From Streptomyces albireticuli (GTDB lineage Bacteria > Actinomycetota > Actinomycetes > Streptomycetales > Streptomycetaceae): 64,000 nt of DNA. The position numbers were made by a program, and so were the translations under genes. The notes beneath the pieces were generated by a model. The model saw only the letters and a program-made list of their open reading frames with translations. It did not search any database and was not told the DNA's origin. Shown here piece after piece: positions 20,963-29,819 of this stretch. The stretch covers positions 806,001-870,000 of the forward strand of contig NZ_CP021744.1 of assembly GCF_002192455.1 (NCBI RefSeq), given 5' to 3'. Every line of letters starts with the position of its first letter. The first letter of the stretch is position 1.

Positions 20963-21829
20963 ATGACCAGTCCCACCGACCGCCTGGTGGGTCTGCTCGA
21001 CCTGGAGCAGATCGACCTCAACATCTTCCGGGGCCGCAGCCCGGACGAGTCGTTGCAGCGCGTCTTCGGCGGCCAGGTGGCCGGGCAGGCGCTGGTCGCG
21101 GCGGGGCGGACCACCGACGGCGACCGGCCCGTGCACTCGCTCCACGCGTACTTCCTGCGCCCCGGCCGGCCCGGGGTGCCCATCGTGTACCAGGTGGAGC
21201 GGGTGCGCGACGGGCGGTCCTTCACCACCCGGCGGGTGGTGGCCGTCCAGCAGGGGCGCACGATCTTCAACCTCACCGCCTCCTTCCATCACAGCGAACC
21301 GGGGTTCGAGCACCAGGTGGCGGCGCCCCGGGTGCCGGGCCCCGAGGAGCTGCCCAAGCTCGCGGACGAGATCCGCGAACACCTCGGCGGCGAGCTGCCG
21401 AGCGCGCTCCGGCACATGGAGCGCAGGCTGGCGTTCGACATCCGCTACGTGGACCGGCTGCGCTGGACCGCACGGGAGCTGGCAGACGCGGAGCCGCGCA
21501 GCGCGGTGTGGATGCGCGCGCTCGGGCCGCTCGGCGACGACCCGCTCGTCCACACCTGCGCCCTCACCTACGCCAGCGACATGACGCTCCTGGACGCGGT
21601 GCGCATCCCCGTCGAGCCGCTGTGGGGACAGCGCGGCTTCGACATGGCCTCCCTGGACCACGCCATGTGGTTCCACCGGCCCATCCACGCCGATCAGTGG
21701 TTCCTCTACCAGCAGGAGTCCCCGATCGCGACGGGTGCCAGGGGGCTTGCCCGGGGGCAGATCTTCGACCGTGAGGGCCGGCTGCTGGTCTCGGTGATGC
21801 AGGAAGGGCTCTTCCGCAAGATGCCGTGA
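20963..21829 (+). CDS. tesB: Acyl-CoA thioesterase II (TesB family)
   Basis: 288 residues, a tandem hot-dog thioesterase. The first fold carries RVFGGQVAGQAL and the second has the catalytic aspartate in YASDMTLLD, the HAMWFHRP segment, and the C-terminal glutamine in RGQIFDREGRLLVSVMQEG. These correspond to the Asp/Thr/Gln system of E. coli TesB. It hydrolyses medium- and long-chain acyl-CoA in the cytoplasm. GAAGGAG lies 6 nt upstream of the ATG. It follows the helicase by 49 bp, so a shared transcript is possible. Confidence 0.92.
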   Translation: MTSPTDRLVGLLDLEQIDLNIFRGRSPDESLQRVFGGQVAGQALVAAGRTTDGDRPVHSLHAYFLRPGRPGVPIVYQVERVRDGRSFTTRRVVAVQQGRTIFNLTASFHHSEPGFEHQVAAPRVPGPEELPKLADEIREHLGGELPSALRHMERRLAFDIRYVDRLRWTARELADAEPRSAVWMRALGPLGDDPLVHTCALTYASDMTLLDAVRIPVEPLWGQRGFDMASLDHAMWFHRPIHADQWFLYQQESPIATGARGLARGQIFDREGRLLVSVMQEGLFRKMP

Positions 21830-21839
21830 GAGTCCCTGG

Positions 21840-21876
21840 CCGCGGGCCTGCTCCACCGGCGCCGGCCGGCCCGCGG
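21840..21876. terminator. Hairpin terminator between convergent genes
   Basis: CCGCGGGCC (21840-21848) pairs perfectly with GGCCCGCGG (21868-21876); the 19-nt loop includes a smaller CCGG/CCGG stem. It sits between tesB and the convergent putative HTH gene. Confidence 0.5.
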
Positions 21877-21902
21877 ACCCGGCCCGCGCGGCCGACGGTA
21901 CG

Positions 21903-22805
21903 TCATCTCCGGCCCCGCAGCCGTCCCCACAGTGCCCGCAGCCCCACCGCCGGCTCCGGCGCCGGCCTCGCCTCCCGGGCCGACGGCTCCTCTCGGGCCG
22001 TCACCCGCACCGCATACCCTTCGGGCCCGGTCACGGGGCAGGCCGCGCGGGCCCGCGCCAGCGCGTCCGTGAGCTGCTTCCGGTACCAGGCGATCTCCTC
22101 GGGATCCGCCGCCAGGGTCACCCTCTCGACCACCACGCGGACAGCTTGCGTGTCCGCGCGCACGGCGGACAGCTCCGGCCTCAGCTCGCTCACGCGAGCC
22201 CGTTCGTACGGATCCGGAACCGCGTCGGCCAGCTGCTCGGGGCCGAGCACCGACGCGGTGGCCGCCGCCCGCTCCCACGGGTCGTCGGTCAACGCCAGCA
22301 GCTGGTCGAGCCGCCGGGCACGCCAGCCACGGGCCCGGCGGTCCTCGCGCTCCTCCAGAGCGTCGCGCAGGGCCGCCGGTGTGCGCCCGGTGAGGAGTTC
22401 GGGGCTGGCGTCCGCGAAGTCCACGAGATCGGTGGCCAGATAGTGCCAGACCACGGCGCGATAGCGATTGACGTAGAAGCGCACGGGGGCGAAGCAGCCG
22501 GCCCTGGCCAGGCGTCCGAACCGGGCCGGGCTGATGCCCATGAGCTCGGCGCCCTCGGACGTGCCCACCACCCACACACGGGTGCGCAGGGCCTCCGGGA
22601 ACCCCGGACCGGCCACGTGCCGGTCGATCTCCTCCCGCGCGACCCGGCGCCGGCCCCCCCCCGGCCCGGCGCTGACGGTCCGCACGAGCCCCAGCTGGAC
22701 GGCCAGCTCGAACTCGCGCGGCTTGAGCTCCAGCTCCCGCGCGGCCCTCGCGAACGGGACAGCGGCCACCGCTGTCCCCCGCTTCTGACACTGCTGCACT
22801 GCCAT
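21903..22805 (-). CDS. Streptomyces-type protein of unknown function with HTH-like segments
   Basis: 300 residues, soluble. Two stretches look like small helix-turn-helix units of the excisionase/MerR kind: FARAARELELKPREFELAV (about 18-36) with a following wing-like RRRVAREEIDRHV, and AELMGISPARFGRLARAG (about 87-104). The rest is charged and helical, with a C-terminal arginine-rich tail. I believe this is a conserved Streptomyces family with a DUF6397-type annotation, but I cannot verify that. A DNA-binding role is inference. No operon partners; the roadblock gene lies 88 bp upstream in the same direction. Confidence 0.7.
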   Translation of the reverse strand: MAVQQCQKRGTAVAAVPFARAARELELKPREFELAVQLGLVRTVSAGPGGGRRRVAREEIDRHVAGPGFPEALRTRVWVVGTSEGAELMGISPARFGRLARAGCFAPVRFYVNRYRAVVWHYLATDLVDFADASPELLTGRTPAALRDALEEREDRRARGWRARRLDQLLALTDDPWERAAATASVLGPEQLADAVPDPYERARVSELRPELSAVRADTQAVRVVVERVTLAADPEEIAWYRKQLTDALARARAACPVTGPEGYAVRVTAREEPSAREARPAPEPAVGLRALWGRLRGRR

Positions 22806-22893
22806 GACAGCCTCCCCGCCCCACTTCGGTCACCGACAGTGACGAAGATAGCGCCGGGTCGCGACAGCGCGTCAGCCCTGTGGATAACTCCCG

Positions 22894-23325
22894 TCAGCGC
22901 CCGCGGCCCGGGGCCGGATCGGCGCCGTCGGCGCCCCCTTGCCGCCGGGTCTCGATACCCAGGTGCTCGCCGACGCGGTTGACCAGCAGCGTCATCTCGT
23001 AGGCGACCTGCCCGATGTCCGCGCCCGGCCCACCGAGCACGCACAGGCAGCTCCCGCCCCCCGCCGCCGTCACGAACAGCACGCCTTCGTCGAATTCGAC
23101 CATCGTCTGGCGCACCCCGCCCGCCCTGAACTGCCGTCCGGTCCCCTTCGCGAGGCTGTGCAGCCCGGACGCGACCGCCGCGAGGTGCTCGGCGTCCTCC
23201 CTTTCGAGAGAGGAACTCGCGCCCGTCACCAGGCCGTCGTTGGACAGCACCAACGCGTGGCGTATGTTCTCGACGCGCTCGGTCAGGTCGTCGAGCATCC
23301 AGTCGAGTTCCTTGCTGAGTGCCAT
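22894..23325 (-). CDS. Roadblock/LC7-domain protein (CvnB-like)
   Basis: 143 residues from the ATG at 23325, with GGGAGG 7 nt upstream. The fold signature LDDLTERVENIRHALVLSND, then GLHSLAKGTGRQF and the VNRVGEHLG end, match the roadblock/LC7 proteins of Streptomyces. In conservons these act with a sensor kinase (CvnA), a DUF742 protein (CvnC) and a GTPase (CvnD), probably as a GTPase-activating partner. Here none of those three is adjacent, so this is a solitary copy. Cytoplasmic, partner unknown. Confidence 0.88.
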   Translation of the reverse strand: MALSKELDWMLDDLTERVENIRHALVLSNDGLVTGASSSLEREDAEHLAAVASGLHSLAKGTGRQFRAGGVRQTMVEFDEGVLFVTAAGGGSCLCVLGGPGADIGQVAYEMTLLVNRVGEHLGIETRRQGGADGADPAPGRGR

Positions 23326-23539
23326 GTCCCGCCTCCCCGTTCCGCTCTTCCCCGTGACTGCCGTGCCAGCCTTGCCCACCGGGGCCCCGTCGGCAACCCG
23401 CCCGTACCGTCGGCACCTCCCTGTTGGCCAGTTGGCGCAGGATGGGGACGCGACGCGGACAAGGTCACGAGGACCGGAGCCGCGTCCGGGCGGCCGGCCG
23501 CCCGGAGAACCGATTCCCCCTCATCGAAGGAGCCATGAC

Positions 23540-24136
23540 GTGAGCGACGACCCCACCCGGGTGCAGGAGTTCTTCACCGCACGGGCCGACGGCTGGGACG
23601 CCAGGTTCCCCGACGACGGGCCCGCCTACGGTGCGGCCGTCGCCGGCCTCGGCCTGCGCCCCGGTGACGTGGTCCTGGACGCGGGGTGCGGTACGGGCCG
23701 GGCGCTGCCGGCGCTGCGCAGCGCGGTGGGCCCGCGCGGGGTCGTACTCGGCGCGGACCTCACGCCCGCGATGCTCCGGGCGGCCGTGCGGGCCGGCCGG
23801 GACCGCGACGGGCGGCTCCTCCTGGCGGACGTCACACGGCTGCCGCTCCGGGACGGCTCGGTCGACGCCGTCTTCGCCGCGGGCCTCATCTCCCATCTCG
23901 CCGACGCGGAGGCGGGCTTCCGGGAGCTGGCCCGGATCGTCCGCCCCGGCGGCCGCCTCGCGCTCTTCCACCCGGTCGGGCGGGCGGCACTGGCCGCGCG
24001 CCATGGGCGGCGGATCACGGCGGACGACGAGCGGGCGGAGGGGAATCTCGGGCCGCTGCTGGGGAGGGGCGGGTGGCGGATGGTGTCGTATGTGGACGAG
24101 GACGCGCGGTTCCTCGTGGTCGCGGATCGCCTCTGA
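23540..24136 (+). CDS. Class I SAM-dependent methyltransferase
   Basis: 198 residues from GTG 23540, preceded by GAAGGAG (23526-23532) at 7 nt. Motif I is VLDAGCGTGRALP, followed by VLGADLTPAML (motif II acidic residue) and ELARIVRPGGRLALFHP (motifs III-IV), the usual Rossmann methyltransferase layout. The lid region is short, so the acceptor is probably a small molecule. Substrate unknown. It diverges from the roadblock gene. The open frame extends upstream but without a ribosome site. Confidence 0.85.
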   Translation: MSDDPTRVQEFFTARADGWDARFPDDGPAYGAAVAGLGLRPGDVVLDAGCGTGRALPALRSAVGPRGVVLGADLTPAMLRAAVRAGRDRDGRLLLADVTRLPLRDGSVDAVFAAGLISHLADAEAGFRELARIVRPGGRLALFHPVGRAALAARHGRRITADDERAEGNLGPLLGRGGWRMVSYVDEDARFLVVADRL

Positions 24137-24229
24137 CGGGAGGGGTGAGCAGCAGCGGCGCATGCGGGGTGGGTGGGGACGCCGTACCGGCTGAGCGGGC
24201 CCCGCCTCCGGCCCCGCCTCTTCCCGGAT

Positions 24230-24271
24230 CGAGGCTCCGGTCCTCAGGCGCCGGGCGGGCCGGCTCCGCCC
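24230..24271. repeat. Degenerate copy of a Streptomyces intergenic repeat
   Basis: The segment around GGCTCCGGTCCTCAGGCG aligns with the repeat at 58689-58736 over about 26 bases with four differences. It lies between the convergent methyltransferase and hydrolase genes, where it may also act as a terminator. Confidence 0.45.
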
Positions 24272-25033
24272 CTACGCCGCCCGCCCCGCCACCGCCGCCA
24301 CGAAGTCCTCCGGATTGTCGAACATGATGTTGTGGCCGGCCCCGGCGATCGTCCTTACGGTCACCCCGGCCGCCGTCAGCTCCGGCCGGCCGGCGATGTC
24401 GTCGCCGTGCTCCCCCACCAGGTACACACGCGGAATGTCGAGCTCCAGGAGCATGGCGCGCATCGTGGGCGTGGTCCCGCGGACCAGGGCGACCGCGGTG
24501 CGGTGGAGGGCGGTCGGGTCAGCCAGGCGCATCGTCGCGCGCCACAGGGGGCCGACCCTCTCCAGCGTCTCCTCGAAGCCCCCGCCCCGCACGAAGGCGT
24601 CCTCCGTGTAGGCCGCCATGCCACTGCTCCCGGCCGTCCTGGGCGGGTTCGGGTCGAGGTTCGCCTCCGCCAGGACCAGCCGTGAGACCAGGTCGGGGCG
24701 CCGGGCCGCGAGCACGACGGCGACGGCGCCGCCCATGCTGTGCCCGATCAGCTCGGCGCCTCGCGCCCCGGCCACGTCCAGTACGGCGGCCAGGGCGTCG
24801 GCGTGCTCCTCCAGGGTGTAACCGAAGTCGAGCGGACGGTCGCTGATGCCGTGTCCGGGGAGGTCGACGAAGAGCGACCGCCGCCCGGCGAGGGCGGGGT
24901 CCGCGGCGATGTGCGCGTGGTACACGGTCGAGGCGGAACCGAGGCCGTGGACGTAGACCCGCGCGGGGCCCTCCCCCGCCGCCTCGGTCCAGCGCACATG
25001 TGCCCCCGTGGGACCGAACTCGACCTGACGCAT
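24272..25033 (-). CDS. Alpha/beta-fold hydrolase
   Basis: 253 residues, no signal peptide. The oxyanion motif VHGLGSASTVYH is followed by DLPGHGISDRP, the nucleophile elbow GHSMGG with S99, and the C-terminal AGAGHNIMFDNPEDF holding the catalytic His. This is a typical small cytoplasmic esterase or C-C hydrolase of the haloperoxidase-like branch. The substrate is not indicated by the neighbours. Confidence 0.85.
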   Translation of the reverse strand: MRQVEFGPTGAHVRWTEAAGEGPARVYVHGLGSASTVYHAHIAADPALAGRRSLFVDLPGHGISDRPLDFGYTLEEHADALAAVLDVAGARGAELIGHSMGGAVAVVLAARRPDLVSRLVLAEANLDPNPPRTAGSSGMAAYTEDAFVRGGGFEETLERVGPLWRATMRLADPTALHRTAVALVRGTTPTMRAMLLELDIPRVYLVGEHGDDIAGRPELTAAGVTVRTIAGAGHNIMFDNPEDFVAAVAGRAA

Positions 25034-25128
25034 ACCCCGAACCCCTTCAGTGACTCCGCTACGGGGGAGTCACACTATCCCCGCGCTACGAGCAACTGTT
25101 CGAGGGTTGGGGGTGGCGAGAGGAATCC

Positions 25129-26022
25129 TCACCTCCCGTGGGGCACCGGGCACGCACCCAGCCGCTTGGGAGCCTGGGAGCCGTGGAAGGTGCCGAGTTC
25201 GGCGACGTCGTAGCCGTTCGGATAACCCTTGATCTCGGGGTTCTGGCGGGCGTGGTGCGGGGTGCGCCGCGGCGGGAGGAGCCGCACGGCCTTGGCCCTG
25301 GCACGCAGCGCTCCCTGGACCAGGGCGCGGGCGGCGGGGTGCGGGCTCTCGTAACGGAACGCGCGCAGCAACGGCTCGTCCAGGAGGGCCTTGCTCGCGC
25401 CGCGAACAAGCGGAGCCAAAGGTGCCGGATACCAGGAGGCCATCAGGTCCAGGGTGGCGTCCGAGACGGCGCGCCCGTCCTCGTCCCACCCGAAGTAGGC
25501 GTCCTCGTACTCGTCGAGGCAGCGGCAGAAGTCGTCGTAGGTCTCGGGAATGTCCCGGATACCCATATGCCGCCCGAGGGTCCTGTAGTACGCCGCCATG
25601 GCCCGGCGCTCGTGCTCGGTAACCCTTCGCCAGCCGTAGCGGTCGAGCCACCTTCCGGGGACCGCGACAAAGGTGCACAGGACGTAGCGCATATCGTCGT
25701 TGCTGATGTCATAGCTGCGGTGCATCTGGTTGATACGGCGGATGGCCGACCGGCCGGTCTCACTGTCGAAACCGTGCTCCACGACCGCGTCGAGCAGCAG
25801 CGTGGTGTCGTCGTAGCGCTTCTGCGTGCGGTTGACGAACTCGCCGGTCTCCCCCAGGAGACGGCCGATGCTGGGCACGGCGTAAGTCCTGTAAAGGGCG
25901 AGCTCCAATGCCCGCGTCGTGTCCCAGGGAAATTCCAGGGTCGACATGATCTGATAGATCCGGAGGAAGTCCTTCTCGGGGTCGAGCCGCTGAATCTCCC
26001 TGAGCCAGTCGAAGCGTTTCAC
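25129..26022 (-). CDS. MpaB-type oxygenase family protein (DUF2236)
   Basis: 297 residues beginning at GTG 26022, with AAAGGGAGA 7 nt upstream. The helical pattern with MHRSYDISNDDMRYVLCTFV followed by RRAMAAYYRTLGRHMGI matches the DUF2236/MpaB family, which includes heme proteins such as the farnesyl-chain-cleaving MpaB and latex-clearing protein. The His in the first motif corresponds to the conserved family His. No signal sequence. A heme-dependent oxygenase function is inferred from the family only. Confidence 0.72.
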   Translation of the reverse strand: MKRFDWLREIQRLDPEKDFLRIYQIMSTLEFPWDTTRALELALYRTYAVPSIGRLLGETGEFVNRTQKRYDDTTLLLDAVVEHGFDSETGRSAIRRINQMHRSYDISNDDMRYVLCTFVAVPGRWLDRYGWRRVTEHERRAMAAYYRTLGRHMGIRDIPETYDDFCRCLDEYEDAYFGWDEDGRAVSDATLDLMASWYPAPLAPLVRGASKALLDEPLLRAFRYESPHPAARALVQGALRARAKAVRLLPPRRTPHHARQNPEIKGYPNGYDVAELGTFHGSQAPKRLGACPVPHGR

Positions 26023-26122
26023 CGCGCGGTCTCCCTTTCGTTCGTCGGAGGTTCAACTCTACGGGCGAAGGGCACACTTGAACGACCGTACGGCAAACAC
26101 TTCACGGGGCAGGTGATCCGCA

Positions 26123-26410
26123 GTGTTCGACAAGCTCCGCAAGCGTTTCGAGAATGCCCGGCACGTCCCTTCTCCGCAGCCACCGGCGGGCCGGCAGCGG
26201 AATCTCTTCGAGGCGGCGGCCGTGTACGTGGCGGCGTGCGCCGAGGACGACCACGAGCGGTGCGCGGAGGCGTCCCGCTGGGTGTCGCCGGAGGCGCTCT
26301 GCTTCGGTGTGAACGAGCTCGCCTGTCGCGCCGTCATAGCCCTGGCCCGCGAGCACGACGAGTCGCCGCAGCGCGTGGCGCGGTCCCTGCTCGGCCTGCC
26401 GGGGGCCTGA
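26123..26410 (+). CDS. Small hypothetical protein
   Basis: 95 residues starting at GTG 26123, about 100 bp from the divergent MpaB-like gene. N-terminus MFDKLRKRFENARH is amphipathic and basic; the middle is a two-helix segment with three cysteines (ACAEDDHERC and NELACRA) and ends ARSLLGLPGA. I do not recognise a characterised family. Codon bias matches the genome, so it is probably a real gene. Confidence 0.6.
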   Translation: MFDKLRKRFENARHVPSPQPPAGRQRNLFEAAAVYVAACAEDDHERCAEASRWVSPEALCFGVNELACRAVIALAREHDESPQRVARSLLGLPGA

Positions 26411-26585
26411 CGACCGCCCCCTGCCGGCCGCCCCCTCCGGCGCGCGCTCACGCGCCGCTCGGCCACTGTTCCCCGTCCCGTCACCCGAAAGGCGTGTACA
26501 TGTCATTCCGTCAGTCCTACATTGCCCTCGAAGCCGCAGGCACCCACCCCCTGCCCCCAGCCCGCTCCCCCTGTACGGAGGATCC

Positions 26586-27479
26586 GTGTCCGCCGCAGCC
26601 CACCACCCCCACAGATCCCGCCGCTCCCGCCGCCACCTGGGCGCGCTGACCGCGTCCTTCGCGCTCGCCGCCACGTCCCTGGGCCTGTGGGCCTCCGAGT
26701 CCTCGGCCGCGGCGGCCGTGCCCACGCCCGACCACGTCGTGGTCGTCGTCTTCGAGAACCACGCCTACGGCCAGGTCATCGGGACCTCCGGCGCCCCGTA
26801 CATCAACTCCCTGGTCTCCGGGGGCGCCAACCTGACGAGCTCGTACGCCGAGACGCACCCCAGCCAGCCGAACTACTACGCGCTCTTCTCGGGTGACACC
26901 CAGGGCGTCACCGACGACAGCTGCGTCACCCCCGGCTTCAGCGACGAGCCCAACCTCGCCTCCGAGCTCATCTCCGCCGGCAAGACCTGGGCCAGCTACA
27001 ACGAGTCCCTGCCGAGCGAGGGCTCGACCGTGTGCAAGAGCGGCAAGTACGCGCAGAAGCACAACCCTTGGTTCGGCTTCGGGAACGTGCCCACCGGCAC
27101 CGCGCACACCATGAGCGCCTTCCCCACCGACTACACGAAGCTGCCCACGGTCTCCTTCGTCGTCCCGAACCTCTGTAGTGACATGCACGACTGTTCCGTG
27201 CGCACCGGCGACACCTGGCTGAAGAACAACCTCAAGGGCTACGCCGACTGGGCCAAGACCCACAACAGCCTGCTCCTCATCACCTTCGACGAGGACAACC
27301 GGCTGAGCGGCAACCGCATCCCGACCGTCCTGTACGGGCAGCCCGTCAAGGAGGGCGCCACGTCGGGGACGACCTACAACCACTACGACGTGCTGCGCAC
27401 CATCGAGGACATGTACGGCACCTCACACGCCGGACAGGCCGCGAACGCCAAGGACATCACCGGCATCTGGAACAGCTGA
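26586..27479 (+). CDS. Secreted acid phosphatase / phosphoesterase (PF04185 type, SapM-like)
   Basis: 297 residues starting at GTG 26586, preceded by GGAGG. A long basic N-region and hydrophobic core (about 17-41) make a signal peptide ending ESSAAAA. Family motifs are VVVVFENHAYGQVIG, ETHPSQPNYYALFSG, LITFDEDN and the C-terminal YNHYDVLRTIEDMYG, which carry the metal-binding Glu/Asn/Asp/His residues. Relatives include acid phosphatases and mycobacterial SapM. It is exported and probably scavenges phosphate from esters. The MFS gene starts 2 bp after its stop and a beta-propeller gene follows, so the three form an operon. Confidence 0.82.
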   Translation: MSAAAHHPHRSRRSRRHLGALTASFALAATSLGLWASESSAAAAVPTPDHVVVVVFENHAYGQVIGTSGAPYINSLVSGGANLTSSYAETHPSQPNYYALFSGDTQGVTDDSCVTPGFSDEPNLASELISAGKTWASYNESLPSEGSTVCKSGKYAQKHNPWFGFGNVPTGTAHTMSAFPTDYTKLPTVSFVVPNLCSDMHDCSVRTGDTWLKNNLKGYADWAKTHNSLLLITFDEDNRLSGNRIPTVLYGQPVKEGATSGTTYNHYDVLRTIEDMYGTSHAGQAANAKDITGIWNS

Positions 27480-27481
27480 CC

Positions 27482-28792
27482 GTGTACGTCGCGGACAGCC
27501 GCACCACCCCGGACCGCACCCCGGACCACCCCGACACCGCCGGCCGGCGACCCCTCCCCGGCCGGCGGGCCGCGGCCGTCCCCGGCGCCGTGCTCGCCCT
27601 GGGCACCGTCAGCCTGGTCACCGACGTCTCCTCGGAGATGGTGGCCGCCGTCCTGCCGCTCTACCTGGTGGCCGAACTCGGCCTGTCCCCGCTCGGATTC
27701 GGCCTTCTGGACGGCGTCTACAACGGCGTCAGCGCGCTCGTACGCCTCGTGGGCGGCAGGCTCTCCGACCGGGGCGGCGGACCCAAGGCCGTGGCGCTGG
27801 CCGGGTACGGGCTCTCCGCCCTCTGCAAGCCCCTGCTGCTCGTCGCGCACAGCATGCCGCTGATCGGCGCCGTGCTGGCCGCCGACCGCACCGGCAAGGG
27901 GCTGCGCACGGCGCCGCGCGACGCGATGATCTCGCTCGCCTGCGAACCCGGCGCCCGGGGCCGGGCGTTCGGTGTGCACCGGGCGATGGACACCGCGGGC
28001 GCGCTGCTCGGACCGCTCGTGGCGTTCATGATCCTGCGGGCCGCCGCGGGCGGCTACGACGCCGTCTTCACCGTCAGCGGCTGCGTGGCCGTCCTCGGCG
28101 TCCTCGTCCTCCTGCTGTTCGTACCCGGCCGGACCGCCGCACCACCGGGCCCGGCACCCGGGGTGGGAAGGGCGCCGCTGCGCGCCGTGCTGCGCCGTCC
28201 CGCCGTCCGCCGGCTGACCGGCTGCGCCGTGCTGCTGGGCCTGACCACGGTCAGCGACTCCTTCCTCTACCTCACCCTGCAACGGCGCCTGGGCCTGTCC
28301 GAGGCGTGGTTCCCCCTGCTGCCCCTGGGAACGGCCTCCGCCTTCCTCCTGCTGGCCGTTCCCCTGGGCGTCGTCGCCGACCGAGTGGGACGCCGGAGGC
28401 TCTTCCTCTGCGGCCATCTCGCGCTCCTGGCGGCCTACGGCCTGCTCGTCGCCCCGCTCGGCGAGTCCGCGGCGCTCTGCTGCCTCGTCCTCGCGCTGCA
28501 CGGGAGCTTCTACGCGGCCACCGACGGCGTCCTGGCCGCCGCGACCGCCGACGCCGTGCCGAGCGCGGTACGGGGCACCGGGCTGGCGGTGGTGCAGACC
28601 GGTCAGGCCGCCGCCCGGTTCGTCTGCTCGATCGCGTTCGGGGCGGCCTGGACCGTCTGGGGCGACCGCACGGCGCTGGGCGCCGCGGCCGCCGGGCTCG
28701 TCGTGTCCACCGCCGCCGGCGCCCTCCTGCTGCGTCCCGCACCCGCCGAGTTCCCGCCGACGTCCCACCGGAGTCCTTCCGTTGAACCGTAA
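27482..28792 (+). CDS. MFS transporter
   Basis: 436 residues starting at GTG 27482, 2 bp after the phosphatase stop. About 12 hydrophobic helices. The loop RLVGGRLSDRGGGPKAVA and the mirrored VPLGVVADRVGRRRLFL in the second half are MFS motif A sequences; LVTDVSSEMVAAVLPLY near the N-terminus is typical of a bacterial MFS subgroup. It might import or export the product of the secreted phosphatase, but the substrate is unknown. Confidence 0.82.
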   Translation: MYVADSRTTPDRTPDHPDTAGRRPLPGRRAAAVPGAVLALGTVSLVTDVSSEMVAAVLPLYLVAELGLSPLGFGLLDGVYNGVSALVRLVGGRLSDRGGGPKAVALAGYGLSALCKPLLLVAHSMPLIGAVLAADRTGKGLRTAPRDAMISLACEPGARGRAFGVHRAMDTAGALLGPLVAFMILRAAAGGYDAVFTVSGCVAVLGVLVLLLFVPGRTAAPPGPAPGVGRAPLRAVLRRPAVRRLTGCAVLLGLTTVSDSFLYLTLQRRLGLSEAWFPLLPLGTASAFLLLAVPLGVVADRVGRRRLFLCGHLALLAAYGLLVAPLGESAALCCLVLALHGSFYAATDGVLAAATADAVPSAVRGTGLAVVQTGQAAARFVCSIAFGAAWTVWGDRTALGAAAAGLVVSTAAGALLLRPAPAEFPPTSHRSPSVEP

Positions 28793-29819
28793 GAGTCACG
28801 TGAGTGGTAAGAGCCGCGTCCTGATCCTCCTCGTCGCCGTCCTCGTCCTCGGCGGTGTCGCCGTGGGCGCCACCCTGCACGCCGCGGGGCGGGCGGCGGA
28901 GAAGGACCACGCCCGGTCCGGCGGACCGGACGTGCGGTCCGGTGAGGTCACCCTGGACGCGCCCGGGGTCAGCGTGTTCCGGAACATGGCGTGGGGCCCG
29001 CACCGCGACGAGATCGCGTCGGTCCCGGCCGGTGATCCCACGGGCCCGCGCACCTCGTCCGGGGTGCGCTGCCTGCGCTTCCACACGGCCGGCGGCACCG
29101 GCGTCTGTCTGCGGGCGGTGCGCGGCGGGCTCCGCGACACCTACCGCGCCGTGGTCCTCGACTCCCGGCTGCGCGAGACGCGCCGCTACGACCTGGCGGG
29201 CGTGCCCTCCCGTGCCCGGGTCTCCCCCGGCGGCCGCAGCGCCGCCTGGACAGTCTTCGTCAGCGGCGACTCGTACGCGGGCACGGCGTTCTCGACGCGC
29301 ACGTCGGTGCTCGACCTCCGCACCGGCCACCTGGACCGGACGCTGGAGGACTACCGCTTCTTCCTGGACGGCCGGCCCCGGAAGCCGGTGGACCTCAACG
29401 TCTGGGGCGTCACTTTCGCCGACGACACACGGTTCTACGCCACGGCGGCGACCGGCGGGCGGACGTACCTCGTCCGGGGCGACCGCGCGGCCCGGACCCT
29501 GCACACCGTGCACACCAACGTCGAGTGCCCGTCGCTGTCACCGGACGGGACGCGGGTCGCCTACAAGAAGCGCGTGGAGGGCGCGTCCTCCGACGCGCCC
29601 TGGCGGCTGTACGTGCTGGACCTGCGCACCCTGCGGGAGACGCCCACGGCCGAGCGGCGGAGCGTCGACGACCAGGCGGTCTGGCGGGACGGAAGGACCC
29701 TCGTCTACTCCCTGCCGGGCGACTACGGATCCGACCTGTGGACCGTGCCGGCGGACGGTTCGGGCAGTCCGTCGGTCTCCATGCGGGCCGCCCTGGCCCC
29801 TGCCTTCACCGCCCGGTGA
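28782..29819 (+). CDS. TolB-like beta-propeller protein, membrane-anchored
   Basis: 345 residues from TTG 28782, with GGAG (28770-28773) 8 nt before it; a GTG at 28800 is the alternative. It overlaps the end of the MFS gene by 11 bases. Residues ~11-31 (SRVLILLVAVLVLGGVAVGA) form a signal anchor. The rest has PD40/WD40-like repeats, such as ECPSLSPDGTRVAYKK and DDQAVWRDGRTLVYSL, a TolB-type propeller facing outside. Third gene of the phosphatase/MFS operon; probably a periplasm-side sensor or scaffold. It runs 14 bases into the convergent desaturase gene. Confidence 0.78.
   Translation: MNRKSHVSGKSRVLILLVAVLVLGGVAVGATLHAAGRAAEKDHARSGGPDVRSGEVTLDAPGVSVFRNMAWGPHRDEIASVPAGDPTGPRTSSGVRCLRFHTAGGTGVCLRAVRGGLRDTYRAVVLDSRLRETRRYDLAGVPSRARVSPGGRSAAWTVFVSGDSYAGTAFSTRTSVLDLRTGHLDRTLEDYRFFLDGRPRKPVDLNVWGVTFADDTRFYATAATGGRTYLVRGDRAARTLHTVHTNVECPSLSPDGTRVAYKKRVEGASSDAPWRLYVLDLRTLRETPTAERRSVDDQAVWRDGRTLVYSLPGDYGSDLWTVPADGSGSPSVSMRAALAPAFTAR

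Noticed and set aside
26500..26649. 49-codon reading frame beginning ATG 26500 upstream of and overlapping the phosphatase start
   Set aside because: Proline/threonine-rich with no family resemblance, and it runs into the phosphatase gene in another frame; no evidence of function beyond a fair start context.
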